Positions 10,125 to 23,737 of a stretch of 64,000 nucleotides of DNA are shown here, piece after piece. The notes below the pieces were generated by a model. It had not been told where the DNA came from and ran no database searches. It saw only the letters and a program-made list of their open reading frames with translations. The translations under genes and the position numbers were made by a program. Position 1 is the first letter of the stretch; each line of letters opens with the position of its first letter. Source of the stretch: Apodemus sylvaticus. Its lineage: Eukaryota; Chordata; Mammalia; Rodentia; Muridae. The stretch covers positions 200,206,325 through 200,270,324 of the forward strand of contig NC_067472.1 of NCBI RefSeq assembly GCF_947179515.1, written 5' to 3'.

Positions 10125-13100
10125 ATTTATTTATTTTATTTTATTAGACATTTGCTTTATTTACATTTCAAATGGTACCCCTTTACACGTTACCCCTGCG
10201 AAACCCCCTATCCCTCTCCCCCTGCTTCCCCCTTCCCCCATTTCCTCACTTGCATTCCCCTATTCTGGGGATTCGAGCTTCACAGGACTGACGGACGGCT
10301 TCTCCTCTGAAATGATGAGATGTCTGAAATGGTCATCTTCTGCTACATGTGTAGCTGGAGCCATGGGTCCTTCCATGTGTACTCTTTGGTTGGTGGTTTA
10401 GTCCCTGGGAGCTCTGGGGGTACAGGTTGGTACATGTTATTGTTCCTCCTGCTGGGCAGCAAACCTCTTCAGCTCCTTGGGTCCTTTCTCTAGCTGCACC
10501 ATTGGGGACCCTATGCTCATTCTATTGGTTGGCTGTGAGCCATGGGTATTTTGATCCACTTTCCAATAAGGATCAAAGTATCCACATTTTGGTCTTCCTT
10601 CTTTTTGAGAGCTTCATGTGGTCTGTGAATTGTATTTTGGGTATTCCGGGAATTTGGGCTAACATCCACTTATCAGCGAGTATATACTGTGTGCGTTCTT
10701 ATGTATTTGCGTTACCTCACTCAGGATGATATTTCCTAGTTCCATCCATTTGCCTAAGAATTTCATGGATTCATTGTTTTTAATAGCTGAGTAGCACTCC
10801 ATTGTATAAATATACCACATTTTTCTGTATCCATTCCTCTATTGAGGGTTCTTTCCAGCTTCTGGCTATTATAAACAAGGCTGCTATGAACATAGTGGAG
10901 CATGTGTCCTTATTACATGTTGGAGCATCTTCTGGGTATATACCCAGGAGTAGTATAGCTGGGTCCTCAGGTAGTGCTATGCCCAGTTTTCTGAGGAACT
11001 GCCAAACTGATTTCCAGAGTGGTTTTACCAGCTTGCAATCCCACCAGCAATGGAAGAGTTCTCCTCTTTCTCCACATCCTCTCCAGCATTTGCTCTCCCC
11101 TGAGTTTTTGATCTTAGCCATTCTGACTGGTGTGAGGTGGAATCTCAGGGTTGTTTTGATTTACATTTACCTGATGATTAAGGATGGTGAACATTTATTT
11201 AGGTGTTTCTCAACCAATCGGTATTCCTCAGCTGAGAATTCTTTGTTTAGCTCTGTACCCCATTGTTTAAAAGCGTTATTTGGTTTTCTGGAGTCTAACG
11301 TCTTGAGTTCTTTGTATATATTGCATATTAGCCCTCTAGGATTGGTAAAGATCTTTACCTAATCTGTAGGTTGCCGTTTTGTTCTATTGACAGTGTCCTT
11401 TGCCTTACAGAAGCTGTGCAATTTTATGAGGTCCCATTTATTAATTCTTGATCTTAGAGCATAAACTATTGGTATTCTTTTCAGGAAAATATCCCCTATG
11501 CCAATGTGCTCCAGGTTCTTCCCCCATTTTCTCTTCTATTAGATTCAGTGTATCTGGTTTTATGTGGAGGCCCTTGATCCACTTGGACTTGAGCTTTGTA
11601 CAGGGAGATAAGAATGGATCAATTTGCATCCTTCTACATGTTGACTGCCAGTTGACCCAGCACCATTTGTTTAAAATGCTGTGTTTTTCCACTGGATGGC
11701 TTTAGCTCCTTTGTCAAAGATCAAGTGACCATAGGTGGGAGGGCACAGTTCTGCATCTTCAGTTCTATTCCACTGATCTATCTGACTGGCACTGTACCAA
11801 TACCATGCAGTTTTTATCACTGTTGCTCTGTAGTATAGTTTGAGGTCAGGGATGGCGATTCTGCCAGAAGTTCTTTTATTGTTGAGAATAGTTTTCACTC
11901 TCCCAAGTTTTTTGTTCTTCCTGATAAATATGAAAGTGCGCTTTCAAGCTCTATGAAGAATTGATTTGGAATTTTGATGGGGATTGCATTGACTCTGTAG
12001 ATTGCTTTCGGCAAGATGGCCATTTTTACTATATTAATCCTGCCAATCTATGAGCATGGGAGATATTTCCATCTTCTGAGATCTTCTATGATTTCTTTCT
12101 TCAGAGGCTTGAAGTTCTTGTCATACAGATCTTTCACTTGCTTGGTCAGAGTCACATCAAAGTATGTAATACCGTTTGTGGCTATTGTGAAGGGTGTCAT
12201 TTCCCTAATTTCTTTCTCAGCCTGTTTATCATTTGAGTAGAGGAAGGCTACTGATTTGTTTGAGTTAATTTTATATCTAGGCACTTTGCTGAAATTGTTT
12301 ATCAGGTTTAGGAGTTCTCTGGTGGATTTTTTTTGGGTCACTTAAGTATACTATCATATCATCTGCAAATAGTGATACTTTGACTTTTCCTTTCCAATTT
12401 GAATCCCTTTTGTTGTCTAATTGCTTTGGATAGGACTTTGAGCACTATATTGAACAGGTAGGGAGAGAGTGGACAGCCTTTTCTTGTCCCTGATTTCAGT
12501 GGGATTGCTTCAAGTTTCTCTCCATTTAGTTTGATGTTGGTTACTGGTTTGCTGTATATTGCTTTTACTATGTTTAGGTATGGGCCTTGAATTCCTGATC
12601 TCTCCAAGACTTTTTATCATGAAGAGGTGTTGGATTTTGTCCAGCGCTTTCTCAGCATCTAATGAAATGATCATATGTTTTTGTTCTTTGAGTTTGTTTA
12701 TATAGTGGATTACATTGATGGATTTCCATATATTGAACCAGCCCTACATCCCTGGGATGAAGCCTACTAGATCATGGCGGATGATCATTTTAATGTGTTC
12801 TTGGATTTGGTTGGCAAGAATTTTATTGAGTATTTTTGCATCTATATTCATAAGGGAAATTGGTATAAAGTTCTCTTTCTTTGTTGCGTCTTTGTGTGAT
12901 TTAGATATCAGAGTAATTGTGACTTCATAAAATGAATTGGGTAGTGTTCCACCTGTTTATATTTTGTGGAGTAGTTTGAAGAGTGTTGGTATTAGGTCTT
13001 CTCTGAAGGTCTGATAGAACTGTGCATTGAACCCATCTTGTACTGGGCTTTTTTTTTTGGTTGAGAGACTATTAATGACTGCCTCTATTTCTTTAGGAGT

Positions 13101-14470
13101 TATGGGATTGTTTCGATTATTTATCTGATCCTGATTTAACTTTGATACCTGGTATCTGTCTAGAAAGTTGTCCATTTCATCTAGATTTTCCACTTTTGTT
13201 GAGTATAGGCTTTTGTAGTAGGATCTGATGATTTTTTGGATTTCCCCAGTATCTGTTGTTATGTCTCCCTTTTCATTTCTGATTTTGCTGAATTGTACAC
13301 TGTCTCTGTGCCCTGTGGTTAGTCTGGCTAAGGGCTATCTTATTGGTTATCTTGCTTATCTTGTTGGTTTTCTAACTGAACCAGATCCTGGTTTGGTTGA
13401 TTTTTGTATAGTTCTTTTTGTTTTTACTTGGTTGATTTCAGCCCTGAGGTTGATTATGTCCTGCTGTCTACTCCTCTTGTGTGTATTTGCTTCTTGTGTA
13501 GAACCTTTAGTGGTGCTGTCAAACTGTTAGTGTAAGTTCTCTCCAGTTTCTTTTTGGAGGCATTCAGAGCTGTGAGTTTTCCTCTTAGCACTGCTTTCAT
13601 TGTGTCCCATAAGTCTGGGTATGTTGTCCCTTCATTTTCATTAAATTCTAAAAAGTCTTTAATTTCTTTCTTTATTTCTTCCTTGACCAAGTTTTCATTG
13701 AGTAGAATGTTGTTCAGTGTCCATGTGTATGTGGGCTTCCAGTTATTTTTGTTGTTATTCAAGACCAGCCTTAGCTTGTGGTTGTCTGATAGTGTGTATG
13801 GCATTATTTCAATCTTTTCATATCTGTTGCGGTATGTTTTGTGACGGAGTATATGGTCAGTGTTGGAGAAGGTACCGTGAGGTGCTGAGAAAAAGGTATA
13901 TGCTTTTATTTTAGGATAAAATGTTCTATAGATATCTGTTAAATCCATTTGGTTCATAACTTCTGTTAGTTTCACTATTTCTCTGTTACGTTTATGTTTT
14001 TCTGATCTATCCACTGAAGAGAGTGGGGCATTGAAGTCTCCCACTATTATTGTTTGGGGTGCAATGTGTGCTTTGAGCTTTAGTAAAGTTTCTTTTATGA
14101 ATGTCAGTGCTCTTGTATATGGAGCATATATGTTCAGAACTGAGAGTTCATCTTGGTAGATTTTTCCTTTGATGTGTATCAAATGTCCTTCCTTATCTTT
14201 TTTGATTACTTGAGGTTGAAAGTCGATTTTATTTGATATTAGAATGGCTACACCAGCTTGTTTCTTGGGACCATTTGTTTGGAAAATTGTTTTCTAGCCT
14301 TTTACTCTGAGGTAGTGTCTGTCTCTTTGCCTGAAGTGAGTTTACTGTATGCAGGAAAATGTTGGGTCCTGCTTATGTATCCAGTCTTTTGTCTATGTCT
14401 TTTTATTAGAGAATTGAGTCCATTAATATTAAGAGATATTAGGGAGACTCGATTGTTGTGTAGTGGCTAT
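10125..14470 (-). mobile_element. LINE-1, minus strand, 3' UTR plus most of ORF2
   Basis: The T-rich left end and atttacatttcaaatggta are the reversed L1 3' tail. Moving right on the plus strand gives reversed ORF2: C-terminal domain (about 10,800-11,130), reverse transcriptase (about 12,360-13,200; SGTRKGCPLSPYLFN is readable) and endonuclease (about 13,450-14,180; VGDFNAPLSS). It stops near the ORF2 start, so it is 5'-truncated. Several stops and frameshifts make it inactive. Confidence 0.93.
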
Positions 14471-14474
14471 TCCT

Positions 14475-14940
14475 GGTTGTCAACTTGACTATATCTAGAA
14501 TGAACTACAATCAAGAATTGGAAGGCTCACCTATCATCCTAACCTGGAGGTTCAGAGATACAAATTTCTGACCTGGATCTTGGCATGGAGATCTTGAAGC
14601 ATAGTGGCTATGAATTCCAGAAGATTAAGACAAGGAGATCTCCGAGTTCAAGGTCATCTGGAATTAAAGGTGCTGTGGCACAGGCCTTTAATCTGGGCCA
14701 CACCCTCTGCTGGAGACCTACATAAGGACATTGGAAGGGGGAAGACTCACTCTCACTCTTCCTTGTCTGCTTGTCTTGTGGAAATGAGCAACTGCTAGAT
14801 CCTTGGACTTCCATCCACAGCTGCTGCTGACCATTGTTGGCGAGTTGGACTACAAGCTGTAAGTCATCGACAAATTCCCTGACTATATAGAGACTACCCA
14901 TATGATCTGTGGCTCTAGAGAACCCTGACTAATACACTCA
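14475..14940. mobile_element. Murine interspersed repeat, class not fixed
   Basis: The block runs from gttgtcaacttgactatatc to ggctctagagaaccctgact. These are recurrent edges of a rodent medium-copy element; RMER1-type is my best guess. It has no long reading frame and sits between two L1 fragments of opposite strand. Confidence 0.5.
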
Positions 14941-15712
14941 GATACACTGAATCTAATGGAAGAGAAAATGGAAGAGAGTCTTGAACTCACTGGCACAGGG
15001 GAAATTTTCTAAACAGAACCCCTATGGATCATGCTCTAAGATCAAGAATTGATAAATGGGACCTCATGAAATTGGAAAGTTTCTGTATTGCAAACGGCAT
15101 AGTCAATAAGACAAATCAGCAACCTACAGATTGGCAAAATATTTTCACTAACCTCGCATCTGATAGAAGGCTAATATCCAAAATATATAAAGAACTCAAG
15201 AAACTAATCACCAAAAAACCAAACAACCCAATCAAAAAATGGGGTATAAAACTAAACCGAGATTTCACAACTGAGGAATCTGGAATGGCTGAGAAGCACC
15301 TAAAGAAAAACTCAGAGTCCTTAGTGATCAGAGAAATCCAAGTCAAAACGACCCTGGGATTCCACCTTACATCAATCAGAATGGCTCAGATCAAAACCTC
15401 AGGCCACAACACATGTTGGAGAGGATGTGGAGAAAGAGGAACACTCCTCCATTGCTGGTGGGATTGCAAACTGGTACAACAACTCTGGAAATCAATCTGG
15501 AGGTTCCTTAGAAAATTGGAAATAGATCTACCTGAAGACCCAGCTATACCACTCTTGGGAATATCCCCAAAAGATGCCCCACCATGCCACAGGGGCACAT
15601 GTTCCCCTAAGTTCATAGTGGCCTTATTTGTGATAGCCCGAGGCTGGAAACAACCCAGATGTCCTACAACAGAAGAATGGATACAGAAAATGTGGTTCAT
15701 TTAAACAATAGA
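14941..15712 (+). mobile_element. LINE-1 fragment, ORF2 C-terminal part
   Basis: A continuous frame (15,024-15,704) encodes the ORF2 cysteine-rich C-terminus: CWRGCGERGTLLHCWWDCKL, then WIQKMW. It lacks the 3' UTR, being broken at about 15,712. Confidence 0.9.
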
Positions 15713-15734
15713 ATACTACTCAGCTACTATCAGA

Positions 15735-17025
15735 TCGACGAGAAGCACCTAAAGAAATGTTCAACGCCCTTTGTTATCAGGGAATTACAAATCAAAACAA
15801 CCCTGAGATTCCACCTCAATACCAGAATGGCTAAAATAAAAAACTCAGGTGACAGCAGATGCTGGTGAGGATGTGTAATAATCATCCTCCATTGCTGGTG
15901 GTATTGCAAGCTGGTACAATCACTATGGAAATCAGTTTGGCTACTCCTCAGAAAACTAGACACAGTACTATCTGAAGACCCAGCTATACCCATGGGTATA
16001 TACCCAGAGGATTCTTCATCATGCAATAAGGACACATGCTCCACTATGTTCATAGCAGCCTTATTTATAATAGCCAGAAGCTGGAAAGAACCCAGATGTC
16101 CTTCAACAGAGGAATGGATAGAGAAAATGTGGTGTATAAATACAATAATACATTTATACAGTATTTATACTCAGCTATTAAAAACAATAATTCGTGAAAT
16201 TCTTTAGGCAAATGCATAGAACTAGAAAATATCCTGAGTGAGGTAACCCAATCACAAAAGAACACACATAGTATTCACTCACTGATAAGTGAATATTAAC
16301 CTAAAAGCTCTGAATACCCAAGATACAATTCACAGACCATATGAAGCTCAAGAAGGAAGACCAAAGTGTGGTTGCTCCAGTTCTTCTGAGAAGGGGAACA
16401 AAATACTCACAGGAGCAAATATGGAGATAAAGTGTGGAGCAGAACTTAAGAAAAGGCCATCCAGAGACTGTCCTACCTGGGGATTCATCCCATAAACAGT
16501 CACCAAACCCAGACACTGTTGTGGATGTCGAGAAATGCTTGTGAAAGGAGCCTGATTTGGCTGTTTCTGAGAGGCCCTGCCAGAGCTTTACACCGAAAGA
16601 GGTGGATGCTTGCAGGCCACTACTGTACTGAGCACTGGGTCCCTAACGGAGGAATTAGAGAAAGGACTGAAGGAGTTGAAGGGGTTTGCAACCTCATAGG
16701 AAGAACAACAGTATCAATCAATCTGACTTTCCAGAGCTCCCAGGGACTAAGCCATCAACCAAGGGGTACACATGGTTCTAACTGCATGTGTAGCAGAAGA
16801 TTGCCTTGTCAGGCATCAATGGGAGGAGAGGCCCTTGGTCCTATGAAGGTGCAATAGATGCCCCTGTGTAGAGGAATTGAGGGTGGGGAGGTGAGAGTGG
16901 GGTGGGTGGAGGAACACCCTCACAGAAGAAGGGGGAGGGAGGATAGGATAGGGGATTTCTGGGAGGGGGAAACTGGGAAAGGGGATAGCATTTGAAATGT
17001 AAATAAAGAATATATCAAAAAAAAA
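15735..17025 (+). mobile_element. LINE-1 fragment, ORF2 end plus 3' UTR and poly(A)
   Basis: It restarts at the same ORF2 region as its left neighbour (agaagcacctaaagaaatg), continues through the C-terminus with frameshifts, then a purine-rich 3' UTR, aaatgtaaataaagaa and an A-rich tail. It is a separate insertion or tandem remnant. Confidence 0.9.
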
Positions 17026-17029
17026 AAGA

Positions 17030-17568
17030 ACAAAGACATTCTGACTTTTGTATACAAATGGATGGAACAAGAAAATATCATTCTGAGTGAGGTAACTCAG
17101 ACTCAAAAGGACATGCCTGGTATGTTCTCACTAATACGTGGCTGTTAGCCCCCTCCCCTCATTATAGAATACTCAAGATGCAGTCCACAGAACTCAAAAA
17201 GGGCGGTCCCACTTGGGAGGAAGAACAAAGCAATCTCAAGTGGGTACGGAGGGAGGGACCTGGGAGGGAAAGCAGACAGGGCAGGGAGGGAACCGAGGGG
17301 AGAGGGGAACCTGATCTGGTATCAGGTGAGGGAAAAGGACTGAAACATTGAGGGCCAGCAGAAAGGATGGAAACAGGCAACCTCGGGAGACAGGAGGTTG
17401 GGGGGACCCTCCAGAATGCACCAGAGATCTGGGAGCTGAGAGACTCTCAGGACTCAAAGGGAGGGACCTTAGATGAAATGCTCAACAGTAGGACAGTAGG
17501 GAGAGGGAGCGTATAGAGCCCACCTCTAACAGGAAGTCAGGGCACCAAATGAGGGAGAGGGTACCATC
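17030..17568 (+). mobile_element. Older LINE-1 3' UTR fragment
   Basis: It begins with the last ORF2 codons (gaggtaactcagactcaaaa), followed by about 400 bp of polypurine 3' UTR typical of Lx-type murine L1. Confidence 0.75.
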
Positions 17569-17770
17569 TCTAAGTCTGGCAAGATGCTTCAGTAGATACG
17601 TTTACGTGGTACACAGACCTGATGACCTGCATCTAATCCCAAGAACTCATATGAAGGTAGAAGGGGAGAACCAACTCTACACAGCTGCCCTTTATTTCAC
17701 ATGGAAACCATGGCGTGTCAACACACCCACACACACCCACTCTTCATATATACACAATAGATAATTTTAT
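17569..17770 (+). mobile_element. B4-type SINE
   Basis: The order is tctggcaagatgcttcagta, ctgatgacctgcatctaat, catatgaaggtagaagggga and a CACACC-rich end, as in rodent B4/RSINE elements. Confidence 0.65.
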
Positions 17771-18239
17771 ATAAAAAGATAAATTCTAGACTCTGTTAAT
17801 CCAAATGATAAATATAATTTCCTAACATCACCACAACCATTCTTGAAGTTAAAAATAGATTAAAAAATTGGTTCAGCAATTTAGTAAGTAAACACACCTG
17901 CTGCTAAGTCCAAGAACCCTCACTAAATTCTCAAGTCCCAGGGATTGGTGGAGAAAACTGACTTCTTTAACTTCCATTTGACTTACACATATGTGGTATG
18001 GCATTTGGATATCCCACAAACAAGGAAGAAAACACAGAAGGAGCACATCGAAACACATCAATCAATCAATCAGTAAGCATAGAATTAAAAAGAAATAGAA
18101 TATATCAGCAAAACTCCAATTCACCAACCTGTTATATTATTTCAGCCTACAGTTATTTAACATCTATTTTCAATAATTTGATCTATTCTTATAAATCATA
18201 ATATAATGAAAGGTCACACTCTGTAATTGATTGATAATT
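17771..18239. other. Non-coding stretch with SINE remnant
   Basis: About 17,865-18,030 resembles a decayed B4 SINE. It is AT-rich with a short (ATCA)n at 18,055-18,075. No gene. Confidence 0.4.
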
Positions 18240-18305
18240 CTTTTTTAAATGCTAGTTTTATTGAGATGTAATTCACAGATTGTACAGTTCATTCATTTAC
18301 ATTGT

Positions 18306-18422
18306 GCAGTTTTCCAGATGTGGAGCACACCTAAAATGCCTGCACTTGGGAGGCTGAAGCAGCAAGATTGCTGCAAGTTTGATGCTAACATGGAAAGACC
18401 CTGTCCAAAATAAACAAATAAA
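18306..18422 (+). mobile_element. B1-type SINE remnant
   Basis: gcctgcacttgggaggctga and an A-rich tail (aaataaacaaataaa) mark an old B1-like element inside the ancient L1. Confidence 0.6.
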
Positions 18423-18479
18423 AGCAGATGACAATTAACTTATCTTAAATATGTTTTCATGTTATCTTACAACAATTAC

Positions 18480-18675
18480 CAAATAATTTTATTTATCTTT
18501 AAGTGTGAGTGGCAGCAGTGTGAGCACGTGTGCTCAGAGGCCAGAGCTGTGGGATCCATAGAGCTGTAACTACAGGTGGATGTGAGCTGCCACACACGGG
18601 TTGTGGCAGCCCCCTGGGTCCTCTGGAGAAGGAGTAAGTGTTCTGAAACACTGTGCTATCTCTCTGGTCCCACAG
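18480..18675 (-). mobile_element. B4-type SINE, minus strand
   Basis: The right edge gctatctctctggtccc is a reversed SINE head, and the middle gctgccacacacgggttgtg fits B4. Confidence 0.65.
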
Positions 18676-19140
18676 AGTCACTTTTAGAACTTTATTACCT
18701 CAGAAAGAAACACTGCACACTTTGGTCTTCACTCTTCCATGCCAATCTCCTCTCCACACAAGTCAAGAAACCTGTCGTCTAATGTGTGCCACTATGGTTT
18801 TACTTCATCAGAATATTTTATTAAATGGAATAATAAAATATATTATTTTGATTGGCTTCCTTAACTCAGTATAAGATTCTCAATACGTAACTGTATATTA
18901 AACAGTATTCTATTACTTATGTTAATACTTATTTACAAATAATGTCATAGTCATGGATTAAGTTTTACAAAATATTCATCAAATGATAAACATTTAGATT
19001 CATGCAACTTATATAAATAATGGTCCTCTGAAGGTTCATTAACAGTCTTTACAGACATGATTTATTTTTTTGGGTATATATATAAAAGTGAGATTGCTCA
19101 GTCATGTGATAAGTCTCTGAAGTAACTGTCAGTGAAAGGT

Positions 19141-19272
19141 TTAATAACCAGTACTCCTCCTCTCATAAAAAACCCAAAACAACCCCCCAAAACCAAAAAC
19201 CAAAAACCAATCAAACAAATTAACAGATCAACAATCTGCCTGTCAATTTCCCACATCCTCAGCAACCCTTGA

Positions 19273-19316
<44 letters not shown>

Positions 19317-19795
19317 CTTCATCTCCATTTTCGCACCTTTGCATTAATGTTTTGTGTGTATGCATGTGAGGGGTGTGCTGTGGTTTGCAAGCAGAAGTCT
19401 GAGGAAAAAGAATCAGTGATGTCAATTCACTACATCCACCATGTGCATCCTAGGATCACATTCAAATTGCTGTGCTTACTGGCAAACACTTTTTATCAAT
19501 TGAACAATATTCTAAGCTCCCCTTTCCAAGTCCACATTCTTAACTGTGATGACTTTCAGCAATACATATGGAGAGAATAGTCAGTGACCATCTATAAATC
19601 CACTCTAAACCCAATAGTCATTTGTTGTGCTCTAAGTATCTCAGTTTAATCTTGATCTGTCTTTAAATATCTTTTGATCCACACAAAAACAATGAAATGA
19701 AATCATGCACGTGGTCCTGGTTCCTCCCCTGAGGACTCGATCTTGAGGCATTTTGGTGATGATTTGTGGGGATGCCTTCTCTTGTGAGGAGCATC
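19141..19795. other. 3' flank of the V2R-like gene
   Basis: It holds a (CAT)n microsatellite at 19,272-19,316. This is where the 3' UTR of the minus-strand receptor gene would lie. A reversed AATAAA occurs at 19,061-19,066, about 730 bp beyond the stop; whether it is used is unknown. Confidence 0.5.
19272..19316. repeat. (CAT)n trinucleotide microsatellite
   Basis: About 14 units of ATC/CAT. Confidence 0.97.
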
Positions 19796-20715
19796 TCACT
19801 GTTTTTCTTGCTGTGCCTTTTGGCCTTGCCTTAGCCAGGCAGAGGTGTTCCTCTCAGGTTTCAGTAAGATGATGTAGCACTTGGGGATGAAGATGCCACC
19901 CAGCAGCCCAGCAGTGGAGGCCAGGATGGAGAAGATCTCTACAGCCACAGTGGACTTTCCCCGGGCACTGTGGTACAGGGGCAGGAAGGCTGTCCAGACA
20001 CTGCAGAAGAGCAGCATGCTGAAGGTGAGGAACTTGGTCTCATTGAAGACATCTGGAAGGCCTCTGGCCAGAAAAGCCACAGAGAAGGTACCCCCTGCCA
20101 GGAAACCCAAGTAGCCCAGCACACAGAAGAAGGTGGCACCAGAACCCTCCTGGCACTGGATGACAATGTGCTGGGGCTCTGAGACCATATCCCTGTCTGG
20201 GAATGGTGGGGAGGTGGCCAACCACACCCCACAAAGAACAGCCTGTATTGTGGAAGCAATGAGGACCACTGAGGTCGAAGCACCAGGGTTCAGGCAGACC
20301 TGGATCCTGCTCCGTGGCCTGGTGACTCTGAAGGCCAGGACCACTGTTAGAGTCTTGGCCAGAACAGAGGAGACAGCCACTGTGAATACCACAGCAAAGG
20401 TGGTCTGACGCAGGAGGCAGGTGATAACGGTGGGTCTCCCAAGGAAGAGCAAGGCACACAGGGCACACAGGGAAAGAGAGATCAGGAGGAAGTAACTGAG
20501 AGTCCTGTTGTTGGCCCTGACCACAGGTGTGTCCCGGTGCCTCAGGAACACGCCAAGAACCAGGACAGCCAGACCAGCCAGCAAGAGTGCCGCCAAAGCC
20601 AATATGAAGCCCAGTGGCTCCTCAAAGGCCAGGAAGATCTCTGTCCTGGGCAGGCAGTGGTCTCTGCTGTGGCTCGAGTACTGCTCCTTGGGGCACAGAA
20701 GGCATCTCTTCATGT
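19796..20715 (-). CDS. V2R-like gene exon 6: end of Cys linker, 7TM domain, stop
   Basis: The acceptor CCCACAG sits directly above 20,715. The first two bases complete an Asp codon with the G left by exon 5, then MKRCLLCPKEQYSSHSRDHC supplies the last three cysteines of the linker. Seven hydrophobic helices follow. Family marks include HRDTPVVRANNRTLSYFLL (helix 1 to 2), LAKTLTVVLAF (helix 3), GLPDVFNETKFLTFSMLLFC (helix 5 to 6) and PKCYIILLKPERNT (helix 7), a V2R signature. The stop TGA is at 19,798-19,796. The frame is uninterrupted over 305 residues with a short Gln/Lys-rich tail, the usual V2R length. No damage is seen in this exon. Confidence 0.95.
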
Positions 20716-20900
20716 CTGTGGGAGACACACATACATAATATCTGTATTACAATAGGAACTACATTAGCTCTGAAGGAAGATGTCCTAAGTGCTAATTGCT
20801 CTTGCAGCTTTCCCATTAATTAATGTATTTATGAATTATTCTTGGTGTCCAGGTTCAGAATTGGTAATATTAGGTGCAGAGACACAAAGAGAAATTTGTA
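20716..20900. other. Intron 5, unique part
   Basis: Short non-repeat stretch between the exon 6 acceptor and the large L1. No feature beyond the splice site. Confidence 0.6.
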
Positions 20901-23737
20901 CATTCTATATCTGTTTTTGTTAGATATATTCTTTACCCAAATCCCCTAACCTATCCCTCCTCCTCCTGTTCCCCACTCTCACTTCTCTGTGCTAGTATTC
21001 CCCCACACTGTGGCATCGAGCCTTCTCTGGACCAAGGGCCTCTCCTCCCTTTGATGTCCAACAAGGCCATCCTCTGCTGCATATGCATCTGGAGCCATGG
21101 TTCCCTCTATGAGTACTCTTTTGTTGATGGTTTTGACCTGGGAGCTCTGGGGTACTGGGTGGCTCATACTGTTGTTCCTTCTATGGCACTGCAAACCCCT
21201 TCACCTCCTTGGGTCCTTTCTCTAGCTGCTCTATTGGGGACCCTGTGCTCACTTTAGTGGCTGGCTGAGAGTGCCCCCCTCTCTATTTGTCATGCACTAG
21301 CAGAGCCTCCCAGGTGACAGCTATATCAGGCTACAGTCAACAAGCACTTGTTGGCATCCACAATAGTTTCTGGGTTTTGTAACTATATTTGGGATGGATC
21401 CCTAGGTGGGGAAGTCTCTGCATGGTCCTTCCTTCAGACTCTGCACCACAATTTGTCTCTGTATCTCCTCCTTGGGGTATTTTGTTCTCCCTTCTAAGAA
21501 GGACCAGAGTAACCATACTTTGTTCTTCCTTCTTTTTGAGTTTCATTTGATCTGTGAAATGTGTCTTGGGTATTCCAAGCTTCTGGGCTAATATGCACTT
21601 ATCAGTGACTGCATGCCATGTGTGTTCTTTTGAGATTGGGTTACCTTACTCAGGGTGATGTTTTCCAGTTGCACCCATTTGCCTAAGAATTTCATGAATT
21701 CATTGTTTTAAATAGCTGAGTAGTACTCCATTGTGTAAATATACTACATTTTCTGTATCTATTCTTCTGTTGAGAGACATCTGAGTTATTTCCAGCTTAT
21801 GTCTATTATAAATAGGGCTGCTATGAACATGGTGGAGCATGTGTCCTTATTACATGCTGGAGAATCCTCTGGGTATATGCCCAGGAGTGGTATAGCAGGG
21901 TCCTCTGGTAGTATTATGCCCAAATTTCAGAGGAACCAACAAACTGATTTCCAGAGTGGTTGTATCAGCTTGCAATCCCACCAGCAGTGGAGGAGTGTTC
22001 CTCTTTCTTCACATCATTGCCAGTACCTGTTTTCTCCTGACTTTTTGATCTTAGCCATTCTGACTGGTGTGAGGTGAAATCTCAGGGTTGTTTTGATTTG
22101 CATTTCCCTGATGACTATGAATGTTGAACATTTCTTTAGGTGCTTTTCAGCCATTCAATATTCCTCAGGTGAAAATTCTTTGTTTAGCTCTCTATCCCAT
22201 TTTTTTTAAATAGGGTTATTTGGTTCTCCTGAGTCTAGCTTCTTGAATTAACCCTCTGTTTGATGTAGGGTTGCTAATTTGTTGGTTGCTGTTTTGTTCT
22301 ATTCACAGTATCCTTTGCCTTACAGAAACTTTGTAATTTTATGAGGTCCCATTTGTCAATTCTTGATCTTAGAGCATAAGCTATTGGTGTTCTGTTCAGG
22401 AAAATTTCCCCTGTGCCCATGTGCTTGAGGCTCTTCCCTACTTTCTTTTCTATTAGTTTCAGTGTTTCTGGTTTTATGTGGAAGTCCTTGATCCACGTGG
22501 ACTTGAGCTTTTTACAAGGAGATAAGATTGGATCAATTTGCATTCTTCTGCATGCTAACTGCCAGATGAACCTTTTGTTGAAAAGGCTATCTTTTTCCCA
22601 CTGGATGGTTTTAGCTCCTTTGTCAAAGATAAAGTGACCATAGGTGTATGGGTTCATTTCTCAGTCTTCAATTCTATTCCATTGTTTTATCTGTCTGTCA
22701 TTGTACTACTACCATGCAGTTTTAACACAATTGCTCTGTAGTACTGCTTGAGGTCCAGGATACTGATTCCCTCAGAAGTTCTTTTACTGTTGAGCATAGT
22801 TTTAGCTATCCTTTGTTTTTGTTATTCCAGATGAATTTGAGAATTGCTTTTTCTAACGCTATGAAGAATTGAGTTAGAATTGTGAGGGAGATTGCATCGA
22901 ATCTGTAGATTGTTTTTGGCAAGGTGGACATTTTTACTATATTAATCCAGCCAATCCACAAGCATGGGAGATCTTTCCATCTTCTAGGTCTTCTTCGATT
23001 TCTTTCTTCAGAGACTTGAAGTTCTTGTCATACAGGTGTTTCACTTGTTTGGTTAGAGACACACCAAGATATTTTATGTTGTGACTATTGTGAAGGTTGT
23101 TGTTTCCCAAATTTCTTTCTCAGTCTGTTTATCCTTTGAGTACAGGAAGGATACTGATTTGTTTGAGTTAATTTTATATCTGATCACTTTGCTGAAGTTG
23201 TTTATCAGCTGTAGGAGTTCTCTGGTGGTTTTTTTTTGGGTTGCTTAAGTATACTATCATATCAACTGCAAATAGTGACAGTATGACTTCTTCCTTTCCA
23301 ATTTGTATCCCTTTGATGTCGTTTTGATGTCTAATTGCTCTAGCTAGGACTTCAAGTCCTATGCTGAATAGATATGGAGAGAGAGAGGGCAGCCTTCTCT
23401 AGTCCTTGATGTCATTGGGATTGCTTCAAGTTTCTCTCTATTTAGTTTGATGTTGGCTACTGGTTTGCTGTATATTGCTTTCACTATGTTTATTGAACAT
23501 AGTGAATTCCATGAATTCCTGAACTTTCCTAGACTTTTAACATGAAAGTTAAAAGATGCTGAACTTTTTCAAATGCTTTTTCAGCATCTAATGAAATTAT
23601 CATGTGGTGTTTTTTGAGTTTGTTTATATATTGGATTACATTGATGGATTTCCATATATTGAACCATCCCTGCATCCCTTGGATGAAGCCTACTTATTGT
23701 GGTTTTGAAGTGTTCTTGGATTCGGTTGGCAAGAATT

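Larger units (their letters stand above)
18240..19140 (-). mobile_element. Ancient mammalian L1 3' end, minus strand, split by SINEs
   Basis: ttttattgagatgtaattca, then further right ggcttccttaactcagtata and gggtatatatataaaagtga, match in order the reversed 3' end of old mammalian L1. A B1-type piece (about 18,306-18,422) and a B4 on the minus strand (about 18,480-18,675) interrupt it. Confidence 0.65.

Noticed and set aside
19881..20738. Several plus-strand and alternate-frame open frames over exon 6
   Set aside because: They are shadows of the intact receptor frame on the minus strand.
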